Assembly (NCBI RefSeq): GCF_017315705.1
Contig: NZ_JAFLRF010000001.1
Span: 514,394-578,393, forward strand
Source: Trinickia mobilis
GTDB lineage: Bacteria; Pseudomonadota; Gammaproteobacteria; Burkholderiales; Burkholderiaceae
Length of the DNA stretch: 64,000 nucleotides
Direction of reading: 5' to 3'
The notes beneath the pieces were generated by a model. That model saw nothing but the letters and a program-made list of their open reading frames with translations, had not been told where the DNA came from and did no database searches. Both the position numbers and the translations under genes were made by a program. Positions 8,301-17,734 of this stretch are shown here, piece by piece; the first letter of the stretch is position 1, and every line of letters begins with the position of its first letter.

Positions 8301-9138
8301 GCCCTGCTTATTGCGCAAGTGAATGTTCTCGATGAATTGGCTCAATCTATGGAGTCCTATGCATGTTGTTATCGAGCACGGCGCGGCGACGCGTCGGAGT
8401 TCGTCCCGTCACGTATGCGAACGAGGCGATGCGGATTTTCTGCAAGCCATGAGGGGATCTCGATCACGCATCCGCCCCGCTTGGCGCAAACAGTTCTGTC
8501 AGGCTGGAAGCGTACGGAAACGTGAATGTCAAATTCCGTCACGCTCATGATCGATTCCGCCAAGTTGTTGCGACCGCACATAAGAAAAGGGCCGCGCAAA
8601 TTGCGCGGCCCTTTCCGGACACCCAGGGAGCGTCAGTGCATCAGTGGATCCCCGGCTCCCCAGTGGATATTGTCACGTTGTTGGCAGGTTGAGGGAGGTG
8701 CGGCGACAATCTCGGGTATGAAACGAACCCCATTTCCGCCAGTCGGCAGTTATCAGCTTTGGACAGACCGCATCGGAGAATCAACGTGCGCTTTCGTTCG
8801 AACATCACGAACACTGGGCATCCGAATACGATTTCTGCGGGGATACCGTCAGGCACTTTCCAACGCGATCCTGGCAAAGCTTGAAGAAGCCATGATCCTA
8901 ACTGCGGTCGCGCCTCCGATTAGAAAGCATATAACGCGTGCTGCAACCGTGGTGTGCGAAACGCAGTAGCCGCTCGACAGGAAGATGCTGCGCAACCACG
9001 CCCGACAAGTGTCTCAAGCTTCAGCCGGTGCGATCCAGTCCATGTCAGGGGCAATCGTGCATCGACATTCTCAAATGCCCTTTTCTGCCACACGATCATC
9101 GCGAAGCACCGCATCGGCGTCCTTCTTCAAACTGCCTC
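8301..9138. other. Gene-poor region between manC remnant and porin
   Basis: No gene could be recognised in this 840-base stretch apart from a terminator-like hairpin at 8586-8614. A minus-strand frame at 8369-8599 has a moderately protein-like sequence (MSVTEFDIHVSVRFQP) but no family features, and other frames are clearly chance. The stretch starts at the break point of the manC remnant, so it may be inserted or rearranged DNA. Confidence 0.4.
8586..8614. terminator. Strong hairpin, probable bidirectional terminator
   Basis: Two 14-base arms (8586-8599 and 8601-8614) are perfectly complementary, starting AAAGGGCCGC. The A-rich and T-rich ends give short U tracts in both directions. No gene ends immediately beside it, so it may be left over from a lost gene. 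Confidence 0.6.
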
Positions 9139-10212
9139 TTAGAAGGCGTGCCGAATCCCGATGTTTCCGCCGACGGTAGTACCGGCCACGCCTCTAAGGA
9201 GACTGCTATCGGTCACGGACAGTCCGGTATTCATCGCACCGTGATTGTTCACCATCCCGATCTGGCCATAAAGCGAGGTGCGCTTCGAGAGGTGATAGTT
9301 GACGCCGACGGCGGCCAGCACAGAATGATTCGTGGTGTCGTTTCGGTCAGTGGTGTACCACGCACACCCGCTCAGTTCCAAAGACGGAGTGAGGGAATAT
9401 TGGAGTCCGCCTCCATAGACATTGGAATTGAAAGACCGCGCCACTTTGTAGTTGACAAACGACGCTCTAAAGACCAGCGATCCAAACGTATATACCGCTC
9501 CTATAGTTCGACCTTCAAAGGCAAGGGTGCTCCGAACGGGCGTTTGAACCGTGCCGCCGCTATTGCCGTCATAGATCGCTGCGTTCATCACGAGGAAGCC
9601 ATTTTCGTACTTTAGACTGGCTGACCACTGCCGTCCTGCAGAAAAATCGCCAGCCGACCCACCCAGGGCGAGCATGGCTTGCCCCTGAAAGCCCGCAAGC
9701 TTCGGGCTCGTATACGACACGGCGTTGGAATTGAAGGCACCCGTCACGGCGACGTTGTCCGCATAGATTAGGAGCGCGCTGGCGAACCCAGAATACTGTC
9801 GAGGATCCGATTCGAAAAGAGCGACGAAGAAAGGGGAGCGTTGCACGCCGGCCCTGATAGCACCAAGATTTCCGTCAAGTCCGACCCACGCCTGCCGCCC
9901 GAAGAAGTTGCCATTGGAACTATTGAACCCGCCGTTGGCCATGTTGATACCACTTTCGAGCTTGAACTCCGCCTTCAATCCCGAGCCTAGTTCCTCCACA
10001 CCCTGCATGCCGAACAGCGACGCTCCGTCACCGCCGTCAGTCACGGCAAGTGTCTTTCCCGCATTACCGCCGGACGCATTCGCAGTCTTGCTCGAAAAGA
10101 CAATCCCCGCATCGGTGATCCCGTAAAGCGTGACACTCGACTGAGCGTAGGCCGTGCTCGTCATCGCCGCCACGACGGCGCTTAACGCTAGTTTCAGTTT
10201 GCCGATTTTCAT
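9139..10212 (-). CDS. Outer-membrane porin, Burkholderia OmpC-like (Gram-negative porin 4 family)
   Basis: This is a 357-residue trimeric general porin for diffusion of small solutes across the outer membrane. It has a signal peptide cut after AYA (residue about 23), a first strand SSVTLYGITDAGIVF, the FGRQAWVGL strand motif and the C-terminal aromatic signature ending IGIRHAF needed for BAM insertion. The length is normal. It lies downstream of the MFS gene but is separated by 1.6 kb of gene-poor DNA, so it is probably transcribed alone. A fragment of a paralogue is found at 25624-25772. Confidence 0.92.
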   Translation of the reverse strand: MKIGKLKLALSAVVAAMTSTAYAQSSVTLYGITDAGIVFSSKTANASGGNAGKTLAVTDGGDGASLFGMQGVEELGSGLKAEFKLESGINMANGGFNSSNGNFFGRQAWVGLDGNLGAIRAGVQRSPFFVALFESDPRQYSGFASALLIYADNVAVTGAFNSNAVSYTSPKLAGFQGQAMLALGGSAGDFSAGRQWSASLKYENGFLVMNAAIYDGNSGGTVQTPVRSTLAFEGRTIGAVYTFGSLVFRASFVNYKVARSFNSNVYGGGLQYSLTPSLELSGCAWYTTDRNDTTNHSVLAAVGVNYHLSKRTSLYGQIGMVNNHGAMNTGLSVTDSSLLRGVAGTTVGGNIGIRHAF

Positions 10213-11529
10213 CGCCTGGATGTCTCCTACCCATATTTTGTATATCTAATTATTAAAATGGATCTACAGATACCAACATCACAACACAACGACTACGTCA
10301 AACTTCCACCAGGACGAACCTAGGTTCCACGTCTTCGCGACAACAGTTCTTACTGGCGATGAACCCGTCGCCGGGTTTGTGCCTCGATAAGGATGATCGG
10401 ACGAGACAGCTCCCTGGATGAGGAGGACTGCCTACATCACCAGCGAATAGAATTGTTCGGCAGCGGTCCTGACGATGCCGGCGCCGTGCATCTGCCCCCC
10501 CGCAAATCATGTGCGTAACCACACGTCGGGCACGCAGCAGTACCGCAAGGCCTTATTGCGACACTGCCGGAACAGGAGGTGCGCCGCGACGGGTTCGGGT
10601 TGAACAATGGATATTTTGGGCTGCTTAGTCCGCAGACTCAGGCCCTCCTTGCCCCGGTGGCTCGTAAGGGCTTCGAATAGATGTCCGGCGACCTAGTCCA
10701 AGCATGCGAACACGGATCGGCGTCTCGTCCGTACCATACCGCCACCACGGTTGGCAGCAGCCCCAGGGCGCCGGGGTGGCTCACGCCTAGCGGCCATCGT
10801 CGTCTTCGTCCGGGCAATACAGGACATGCGTCTGGGCGGCGATACGGGCGCTCTCACAACCCCAGGCGTTGAGCAGACGGCCGAACGACACGAGTACGCC
10901 AAACACCTCTTCCAGAAGTTCTCTCATGGTGGGGATCTCATTAGATTAAAACGCAAACGTCAAAGCAGGTCAGAACGCAACCGTCATGGTTACCTGCGAT
11001 CTAAGAGTGAAGCGACAGCATGCAGATCTGCGATATCTACGGCGTCGTTCCGTAGCTCCATCCAGACGCCCGACGGATTGCGTCGCGGGACTGTCTGGAA
11101 ATCAGATGCGCCAAACCTATTCTGTGATCTTTAGCCATCCGAGACGCGTCGTAGCAGATACACGACGACCACTACTGAACCGCTAAAAAAAATTGCCAGT
11201 CCGATCGCTTTACGCGCGAGCGTGCGACCACGCCGGCGAAGCGTGTGACGCATAGACCATGAACTAGTTCTGCCCAACATCAAGCGCTCCATGAATCTTT
11301 GATGGGAGCGTCGCGTCGGCGAGAAAGGCCCCCCTATATTGCTGCAGGAGTGCAGGCTGTATCGCGCTCCGACACCTCCGGAGCAAGGTATGGAAACTAG
11401 CGCATCGGTGACGGAAGGATTTTGTGGTGCCGTTTCGGAATCCAGAATTTCCGGAAAATTTCACTGTCGTCTCCAATTTTTGTACTTGAGAATAACTATT
11501 CGTTATCGCCCTTTTTGACGTATTTTTTC
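10213..11529. other. Gene-poor region between porin and LysR remnant
   Basis: About 1.3 kb has no recognisable gene on either strand. The part next to the porin (10213-10270) is AT-rich (TATTTTGTATATCTAATTAT) and probably carries its promoter. A small minus-strand frame at 10787-10927 is listed separately. The rest has many stops in all frames and looks like decayed sequence. Confidence 0.4.
10787..10927 (-). CDS. Possible small protein of 46 residues
   Basis: A short frame encodes MRELLEEVFGVLVSFGRLL, then a Cys-containing middle (AWGCESARIAA) and an acidic end (PDEDDDGR). The amphipathic, protein-like composition is better than that of neighbouring frames, but there is no clear ribosome site and no family match. 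It could be the remnant of a larger gene or a chance frame. Confidence 0.2.
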   Translation of the reverse strand: MRELLEEVFGVLVSFGRLLNAWGCESARIAAQTHVLYCPDEDDDGR

Positions 11530-11690
11530 GATCAAGACACTGAAGTTTCTGGCTTTTCCGGCTGCACGCGAAGAACCGGAGAGTGACGGGCCGCCATCAG
11601 CAGGGCCGTCGCCGCGCTAGAGAAAAGCTCGGCGTCGCACTAGTTAACAGGACTTCCCGCAGCGTGATCCTAACGGATAGGACTAAACGT
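11530..11690 (+). pseudogene. LysR-type regulator, HTH remnant
   Basis: The plus strand shows the start of a LysR HTH (LKFLAF region near 11540) and, in another frame, the conserved end of the domain REKLGVALVNRTSRSVILTD at about 11610-11680. Frameshifts separate the parts and no effector domain follows. It is divergent from and next to the end of the MFS gene. Confidence 0.5.
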
Positions 11691-11813
11691 TTGAACGGAT
11701 ACAAAACGGATAGCACTTCATTTAGCGCGGCATTTCCAAAACGACTCGGAACAATTTTCCTGGACTAGATTTCCTTAAAATCCATCTCCCGCCCGCTCTT
11801 AGTCTTCTGCTTC

Positions 11814-13094
11814 TCACGCACCTTGACCGGAATTCAAGCGATTATCGGCTATGTTTATCGAACCTTTTGGCTCACGAATATCCGGAAGAAAACCAGTAAG
11901 TACGGCGGCTACGAAAAAACCAAGACCGCAAAGACCAATGGCCATCGAAAGTGACCAGGTATTTCCAACGCTACCGAACAAGAATGGTGAGAAAGCCGAA
12001 ATGCCGCGGCCGACGTTAACACAAAATCCACTTCCAAGGCTCCGCACGTCCGTAGGATAGAGGCGCGGAAAATAAGCGCCAAATAATCCGGGAAACGCAA
12101 AGAAAAGAGCCATGATAGGGCCCAGCCAAAAGAGAAGCACCGGATCCCGCACGGATGCATAAATTGGTAGCATGACCGCAGAGCCGGCAAGCGAAATAAA
12201 TAGTGCTTTACGGTGTCCTAAATGGTCAGCGACATAACCGAACAGCTGGTATCCGATAAACATGCCTATGTTGAGAACGGAAATGTACCAGGCCATCGTC
12301 GAACCGCTGAGCATCCGCTCCTTCACGAGATATGTGGGGAGCCATGTGCTGGCTCCCCAATAGGCGGTAAAACCGGCGGCAGCGGTCAACGTACCAACTA
12401 TTGTTTGAGCTTTGAGCTCCCCCCGAAATATCGCAGCAAGAAGAGATCGATTGGAATACTTATCTGATTTCTTCGCGACGTGCCTTCTTGTTCGCCACTC
12501 ATTTGACTCCGGAACATACAGCCAGATATACGGAATCAGAAGGAGCGAGCCGCCTCCCAAAAGGAACACAAAGTGCCATCCATGCGATTTCAGGAAGCCT
12601 GTTAGCGTCAGCGCTAATGCCATGACACCAATTGGCCAGGCACTCAGCACGAATGTAATCGCCCGGCCACGCGTTCCCGCAGGCCAGGATTCGCTGACTA
12701 AAGCAGATATAACTCCCCATACACCACCGAGACCCAAGCCCGCCAGGAATCGAAGAATCAATACGTCGGTCCAATTCCGGGAAAAATAGATTGCGAAAGT
12801 AAATACACCAAAGATTGCGATGCTCATTACGAGGGCCATTTTCCGCCCGCATCTGTCCGAGAAAACGCCGACCAGAACACCGCTGAATCCTACGCCGATC
12901 ATCCCCGCTGTTCCAAGGAGGCCAGCAACCTCAGGGGAAATGCCATACTCCTTCATGATAAAGGGAATGGTGAGGGCAAGCAGCATAAAATCAATCGCGT
13001 CAAAGCCATAGCTTAAAAAAGATGCGACGAGCGTGTGCCACCTCTGGGCCGGACTAGCACCCGCCGTATTGAATTGATCGCGATTGCTTTGCAT
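11814..13094 (-). CDS. MFS transporter, aromatic acid/sialate:H+ symporter type
   Basis: This is a 426-residue, 12-helix major facilitator for organic acid uptake across the inner membrane. The cytoplasmic loop 2-3 motif reads GVFSDRCGRKMAL, and helix 4 has LRFLAGLGLGGVWGVISALVSE, as in AAHS-type (benzoate, sialate and related) symporters. The N-terminus is hydrophilic and then DAIDFMLLALTIPF forms helix 1 with the acidic residue typical of these carriers. It lies 110 bases after the BKACE gene on the same strand and is likely the importer of that operon's substrate. This segment is less GC-rich than its neighbours. Confidence 0.88.
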   Translation of the reverse strand: MQSNRDQFNTAGASPAQRWHTLVASFLSYGFDAIDFMLLALTIPFIMKEYGISPEVAGLLGTAGMIGVGFSGVLVGVFSDRCGRKMALVMSIAIFGVFTFAIYFSRNWTDVLILRFLAGLGLGGVWGVISALVSESWPAGTRGRAITFVLSAWPIGVMALALTLTGFLKSHGWHFVFLLGGGSLLLIPYIWLYVPESNEWRTRRHVAKKSDKYSNRSLLAAIFRGELKAQTIVGTLTAAAGFTAYWGASTWLPTYLVKERMLSGSTMAWYISVLNIGMFIGYQLFGYVADHLGHRKALFISLAGSAVMLPIYASVRDPVLLFWLGPIMALFFAFPGLFGAYFPRLYPTDVRSLGSGFCVNVGRGISAFSPFLFGSVGNTWSLSMAIGLCGLGFFVAAVLTGFLPDIREPKGSINIADNRLNSGQGA

Positions 13095-13205
13095 TCCATG
13101 TCTCCGACGTCATCGAACGACGTTATTTCCTCGTCGTTTTTTTTGTTAAAACTATTCAGGTAACCGCTCCCTTTTTCTACCCCGCCGCTGCCGTGATCCC
13201 CGTCA

Positions 13206-14135
13206 TCAGAACGCGACCTTGTCGCCACCCTTGAGCTGGAGCAGCGCGCGTGCTTCGTCTGGCGTCGCGACCTCGAGCCCCAGCCCTTCGATGATCTGGC
13301 GGATGCTGCGTACCTGCTCGGCGCTCGAGGTGGCGAGCCGGCCGGGGCCGGCCCACAGGCTGTCTTCCAGCCCTACCCGCACGTGTCCACCCATCGCCGC
13401 AGCCATGGCAGCAATCGGCAACTGGTAGCGGCCGGCACCCAGCACCGACCATTGATAGCTGTCGCCAAACAAGCGGTCAGCAGTGCGCCGCATGTGCATG
13501 ACATCGTCCGAATGGCCGCCGATTCCGCCCTGCAAGCCGAACACCGTCTGGATGAAGAGCGGCGCGCGGACCAGGCCGCGATCGAGGAAGTGTTTGAGGT
13601 TGTATAGATGCGCGGTGTCGTAGCACTCGAACTCAAAGCGCGTGTCATTCGCCGAACAGGTCGTCAGGATGTGCTCGATATCGGCAAAGCTGTTGTGAAA
13701 AATGATGTCCCGGTTGGAAAGGTAGTCGCGTTCCCAAGGGTGGCGTAGTTCCTTGAAGCGGTCCAACATGCCGAACAGGCCGAAGTTCATGCTGCCCATG
13801 TTGAGGCTCGCGAGCTCGGGTCCGTGAACGGCAGCAGGACGCACCCGCTCTTCCACAGTCATGGTCGGAGCCGCGCCCGTGGTAATGTTCACCACGCAGT
13901 CGCTGCGCTGCTTGATCACCTTCAGGAAGGGCGTGAATCCTTCCGGCGACTGGTCGGGGCGGCCGTCCACGGGGTTGCGCGCGTGCAGGTGTACGATGGC
14001 CGCCCCCGCATCTACGGCGCCGATCGCGGCGTCCGCGATCTGCTCGGCCGTGATCGGCAGGTGTGGAGACATGCTCGGCGTATGGATCGCGCCCGTCACG
14101 GCGCAACTGATGATAACTTTTCTCTTCGCGGCCAT
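13206..14135 (-). CDS. BKACE beta-keto acid cleavage enzyme (DUF849)
   Basis: This 309-residue TIM-barrel enzyme belongs to the 3-keto-5-aminohexanoate cleavage (Kce/BKACE) family. Members condense a beta-keto acid with acetyl-CoA and release acetoacetate and a new acyl-CoA. The metal ligands are visible as HLH in IVHLHARNP (His49, His51) and Glu257 in HVRVGLEDSLW. The N-terminus VIISCAVTGAIH and the asparagine-rich VVNITTGAAP segment are also typical. It is third in the chain OsmC - cyclase - SDR - BKACE - MFS. The substrate side of the pocket cannot be inferred safely by eye. Confidence 0.92.
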   Translation of the reverse strand: MAAKRKVIISCAVTGAIHTPSMSPHLPITAEQIADAAIGAVDAGAAIVHLHARNPVDGRPDQSPEGFTPFLKVIKQRSDCVVNITTGAAPTMTVEERVRPAAVHGPELASLNMGSMNFGLFGMLDRFKELRHPWERDYLSNRDIIFHNSFADIEHILTTCSANDTRFEFECYDTAHLYNLKHFLDRGLVRAPLFIQTVFGLQGGIGGHSDDVMHMRRTADRLFGDSYQWSVLGAGRYQLPIAAMAAAMGGHVRVGLEDSLWAGPGRLATSSAEQVRSIRQIIEGLGLEVATPDEARALLQLKGGDKVAF

Positions 14136-14255
14136 AACGCGGCCTCCTTGGTCATGTTTTGGAGTCCGAAAATATGATCGGCCACTCCCATCGGATTGTT
14201 TCGCAATGCTCCGTGGCCAGGCAGCTACCGTGCAGGGCGCGCCAAGGCCGAAGTC

Positions 14256-15044
14256 TTACTGCGCTGTCGCACCACCATCGACGCGAAGACTTGTTCCGGT
14301 CACCATTCCTGCAGCGGGAGAGGAAAGGTAGACCACCGCCTCCGCTACGTCCTCAGGCTGTGCGACGCGCCCCATTGGAATGGTCGCCAGAGCGAAGGCG
14401 CGATAGGCATCGTCCTCGAAGAATGGCGCCGTCATCGGCGTCTCGACGATCGTGGGTGCCACCGCATTGACGCGTATGCCCGCGGAGGCAAGATCGATCG
14501 CCATGGCTTTCGTGAGCCCCTCGATCGCATGCTTCGTCATGCAGTAGACAGCGCGCTTTGGACCGCCGACGTGGCCCATCTGTGAAGATACATGCACGAT
14601 GCTCCCGCCTCGTCCAAGTTCGAGCATGCGGATGGCAGCCGCCTGCGAGACGAGAAAGGCCGCCCGAACATTGAGGTTCAGCAGATGGTCCAGCGTTGCC
14701 GTATCGACCTCGGGCAATGGCTGTAGCCGGTTCGTGCCCGCATTGTTCACCAGGCCATCAATGCGCGGCAAAGCACGGATGCGCGCCGGGAAGTCCTCTG
14801 CCGCGACATCGGCGACCATGGTCCGGATACGGCCTCGCGACTCATCTTCCGCCAGGGCAACGAGATCGGCCTCGGTCCGGGAAACGGCGATGACTTCTGC
14901 CCCCGCTGAGGCGCAGGCGAGTGCACAGGCTCGTCCAATACCCCGACCCGCTCCTGTCACAAGAATGGTTAATCCGCTCAACGGTTCAGCCCGATTCAGG
15001 CCGGACGCCGGTGTGGCGCCGGCTGCGATTCTTGAATTCGACAT
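14256..15044 (-). CDS. Short-chain dehydrogenase/reductase (FabG-like)
   Basis: This is a 262-residue classical SDR with the cofactor motif TGAGRGIGRACALA, NNAG, the catalytic Ser in VHVSSQMG and the Tyr-x3-Lys in YCMTKHA. It is expected to oxidise a hydroxyl to a ketone with NAD(P). It precedes the BKACE gene by 120 bases, so it most likely makes the beta-keto acid that BKACE cleaves. The chosen start (15044) follows GAAGGAAG and leaves a short unstructured N-terminal tail. The frame is open further upstream but overlaps no family sequence there. Confidence 0.9.
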   Translation of the reverse strand: MSNSRIAAGATPASGLNRAEPLSGLTILVTGAGRGIGRACALACASAGAEVIAVSRTEADLVALAEDESRGRIRTMVADVAAEDFPARIRALPRIDGLVNNAGTNRLQPLPEVDTATLDHLLNLNVRAAFLVSQAAAIRMLELGRGGSIVHVSSQMGHVGGPKRAVYCMTKHAIEGLTKAMAIDLASAGIRVNAVAPTIVETPMTAPFFEDDAYRAFALATIPMGRVAQPEDVAEAVVYLSSPAAGMVTGTSLRVDGGATAQ

Positions 15045-15112
15045 ATGTGCTTCTTCCTTCAGTTCAAAGTTCACCAGCGCGTCGGCAGGGAGCGCCGGGG
15101 GCGTGGCAAGCC

Positions 15113-15886
15113 TCAGTCGAGGATCGCCACGGCACGGGTCCAGCCGGCGGAGGCACCCTTGATCTTCACGGGAAAGCAGCAAACCTGAAAGCCCGTGGCG
15201 GGCAGTTCTTCAAGATGCAACAGCTTTTCGAGATGGCAATAGCCGATCTCCATGCTGGCACGGTGCCCCTCCCAGACGATCGATGCGTCGCCTGTCTCCG
15301 CGAAGCGACGCGCCATGTGTGAAAAGGGTGCGTCCCATCCCCAGGCGTCGATCCCAGTCAAGCGCACGCCGCGCTCCAGGAGGTAAAGCGTCGCCTCACG
15401 CCCCATACCAATGCCAGCGTGGATATAGTCGGGATGGCCATAAAGAGTGCTGGCACGCGTATTTACCAGCACGATGTCGAGCGGGCGAAGCGTATGCCCG
15501 ATCCGCGCGAGTTCCGCCTCTACTTCGGCGGCGGTGACAACATGGCCGTCCGGAAGGTGTCGGAAGTCGAGTTTTACGCCTCGCTGGAAGCACCATTCCA
15601 GCGGTACCTCGTCGATCGTGATCGCTCGCTCGCCGCCGTTCATTGTGGAGTGGTGGTGGTACGGCGCGTCCAGGTGGGTCCCGCTATGCGTGCGTAGCGT
15701 CACAGTCTCGTTTCCCCAGCCCTCGCCGCCGGGCAACTGTTCTACCGTCAAGCCTGGAAAGAATTTGAATATCTCGGCAGTATTGCCTGCGGGCGTCTGA
15801 TATTCGATGCGCGGACCGAAGCCCGGCTGGTCCAGAGGCGTTTCGTTATCCAAAGCAAGAGAAATGTCGACAATGCGTCGGGCCAT
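15113..15886 (-). CDS. Cyclase-family metal-dependent hydrolase (kynurenine formamidase fold)
   Basis: This 257-residue protein belongs to the cyclase/KynB fold, whose members hydrolyse amides, lactones or similar bonds with a zinc or manganese centre. The metal signature is clear: HSGTHLDAPYHHH (about residues 67-79), preceded by DISLALDNETPL. In this family the same fold includes formamidases, isatin hydrolase and polyketide cyclases. Between OsmC and SDR genes on one strand, it is the best candidate for opening a ring or removing a protecting group upstream of the SDR-BKACE steps; that role is inferred from context. Confidence 0.88.
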   Translation of the reverse strand: MARRIVDISLALDNETPLDQPGFGPRIEYQTPAGNTAEIFKFFPGLTVEQLPGGEGWGNETVTLRTHSGTHLDAPYHHHSTMNGGERAITIDEVPLEWCFQRGVKLDFRHLPDGHVVTAAEVEAELARIGHTLRPLDIVLVNTRASTLYGHPDYIHAGIGMGREATLYLLERGVRLTGIDAWGWDAPFSHMARRFAETGDASIVWEGHRASMEIGYCHLEKLLHLEELPATGFQVCCFPVKIKGASAGWTRAVAILD

Positions 15887-15958
15887 GGCGTAACTCCTTC
15901 TATTCGGTTTAGGTGAGATGCTAGCCCGCGACGCCCGCGCGGGCTCACGGTCCTTTGC

Positions 15959-16495
15959 TCAGTCTACTTCGCAGGTAACCCATTCACCCTCGTGGCGGAG
16001 ACGGTGGATGAGATCAACGGAAAGAATCTGCTCGGCAAAGCAGCCTCGAGCCGCCGTTCTCACGAGGCGCTTCTGCGCCTCTAACGGCGAATCCGTCTCA
16101 AATTCAATATCCAGAGTGAAGCGATTGGGATGGGCCTCGTAGGGATCGTTCTTTCCGCTGCGCTTCGCGACCCACTCAAACTTCGCATTTGTCTTCAAAC
16201 CGGTGACACTCACACCGCATTGGCGCGCGAAGGTCCGCAACTGTGTCATGAAGCACGTCACGACGCCAGCGGTGAAGAGGGCGAGAGGTTTTGGTGCGGT
16301 CTCGTCACCTCCGTGAAAGCGGCCTTCGTCACTGGCCAGATCCCACAGTTGAAGACGCTCTGGCTCGACCATCCCAACTTTGACGTCATTTCTGCGTTTG
16401 CCGGAAGCGTAGCCCTCAAGCTCAAAACTCACAGGAAACGTCATCATCGAGGTGCCTTCCGCTTCGATATATTTCGCCGTCACATTCGTGTTCAT
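15959..16495 (-). CDS. OsmC-family protein
   Basis: This 178-residue protein has the OsmC/Ohr fold, with one cysteine in TAGVVTCFMTQLRTFA and a second in AARGCFAEQILS at the expected distance. OsmC/Ohr proteins reduce organic hydroperoxides through these two cysteines, although many members in catabolic operons have unknown roles. The start at 16495 follows GGAGGGTCGGAGAC, a strong site. It is the first gene of the catabolic operon and is divergent from the LysR regulator, so it is probably induced with the cyclase, SDR and BKACE genes. Confidence 0.85.
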   Translation of the reverse strand: MNTNVTAKYIEAEGTSMMTFPVSFELEGYASGKRRNDVKVGMVEPERLQLWDLASDEGRFHGGDETAPKPLALFTAGVVTCFMTQLRTFARQCGVSVTGLKTNAKFEWVAKRSGKNDPYEAHPNRFTLDIEFETDSPLEAQKRLVRTAARGCFAEQILSVDLIHRLRHEGEWVTCEVD

Positions 16496-16583
16496 GTCTC
16501 CGACCCTCCTAAGGCCTGGCTGATTGATTGGGGTACACGGAGTATGGCACTGCCTTGAGTCATACGGTACCGACAATCTGCGT

Positions 16584-16610
16584 ATCATAGTGATGCATTT
16601 TATGTATGAT
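16584..16610. promoter_or_regulatory. Candidate LysR operator between osmC-like gene and LysR gene
   Basis: An inverted repeat ATCATA (16584-16589) and TATGAT (16605-16610) lies in the 191-base divergent intergenic region, with AT-rich sequence between the arms. Its place fits a LysR-type autoregulatory and activation site, but it is a short match. Confidence 0.35.
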
Positions 16611-16686
16611 GGTCGGCAGCCAGCAACAGGGACTTTGGCCTGATGGAAAAGCGATCAACCTTCAAGATGTCAGGGGGAGAATAGAT

Positions 16687-17610
16687 ATGGATTCGGAATC
16701 TCTGCGGTGCTTTCTGAGAATTGTGGAACTGGGCAGCTTCGGCCGTGCAGCCCAAGTCCTGAATCTCACGCAGCCAACTTTGAGCCGTCGAATTGCTTCA
16801 CTCGAGCACGAACTTCATGCGCAACTCTTCGTGCGTCATCAACGGGGCGTAACACTTACGCCCGCGGGTGTCTCCCTTGGCCAAAGGGCTCAGAGCCTCG
16901 TGCGCCAGCTTGAAGAATTAAACGACGAGATAAATCTGCTGGACAGAGAGCCGAGCGGCACTGTCTCAGTGGGATTGCCGCCGTCATTACTCAAGGTCGT
17001 GAATGGCCCGCTAGTCGAAAGTTATCGCAAGCAATTTCCGAGAGTAATGCTGAACGCATATGAAGGGATTAGTAACTTTCTTGAAGAAAAACTCGTCAAT
17101 GGCGAGCTCGACGTCGCCCTCATGCTTGCAGCACGCTCCAAGCTACGCAATGCATCCACCAAAATCCTCGCTGAAGAGGAGATGGTGTTGGCGAAAACTG
17201 GAGATGCGATTTCTCAAAAAGCATGGGTTACGATTGATGACATCGCAAGCCTGCCGTTGATACTTTATAGATTGCCGAACTATATCAGGTGGCGTGTTGA
17301 TGTCGCTTTTCAGCAGCGCGGTCTAACGCCCAACATCGTGGTTGAGGTCAATACGATCTCCATGCTTTTGGAATTTGCACGTAGAGGTGTCGGCGCGGTC
17401 ATCGTACCTCGATCTGCGGTCGTCCACGATGTCGAAGAAAAGACGTTGGTCGCTACGCCGATACGGAGCTTGTCGGTACAATGGATGCTCGCCGTCTCAC
17501 GCGATCGAGAGCATTTACCCGGAGTTAGGGCCTTAGCGAGCCATATAGAAAGTCTAATTTACGCACAAATAAAGGCGGGACGCTGGGGCGCGCGACGCGT
17601 GAGCAAATAG
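16687..17610 (+). CDS. LysR-type regulator of the OsmC-cyclase-SDR-BKACE operon
   Basis: This is a 307-residue LysR regulator. The N-terminal winged HTH reads CFLRIVELGSFGRAAQVLN then LTQPTLSRRIASLEHELHAQLF, and the effector domain starts with GTVSVGLPPSLLKVV. The start at 16687 follows AGGGGGAGAATAG; the longer open frame upstream has no family sequence. It is divergent from the OsmC-led operon, so it most likely activates it in response to a pathway intermediate. Its base composition is more AT-rich than that of the core genes. Confidence 0.9.
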   Translation: MDSESLRCFLRIVELGSFGRAAQVLNLTQPTLSRRIASLEHELHAQLFVRHQRGVTLTPAGVSLGQRAQSLVRQLEELNDEINLLDREPSGTVSVGLPPSLLKVVNGPLVESYRKQFPRVMLNAYEGISNFLEEKLVNGELDVALMLAARSKLRNASTKILAEEEMVLAKTGDAISQKAWVTIDDIASLPLILYRLPNYIRWRVDVAFQQRGLTPNIVVEVNTISMLLEFARRGVGAVIVPRSAVVHDVEEKTLVATPIRSLSVQWMLAVSRDREHLPGVRALASHIESLIYAQIKAGRWGARRVSK

Positions 17611-17734
17611 GCGGAAGAGTTGCCGTGGCCTTCGGCTGCCGCGTTGAACCCACGGTCTTGCGCTGCGCAGCCTGTATTACTGGCGGCAGAAGATAAAAGC
17701 GACGGCGCAGACGTCGGGCTCACCCGAGCGAGGC

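Noticed and set aside
8369-8599. A 76-codon minus-strand frame
   Set aside because: Moderately protein-like but without any family motif or ribosome site; overlaps the terminator hairpin.
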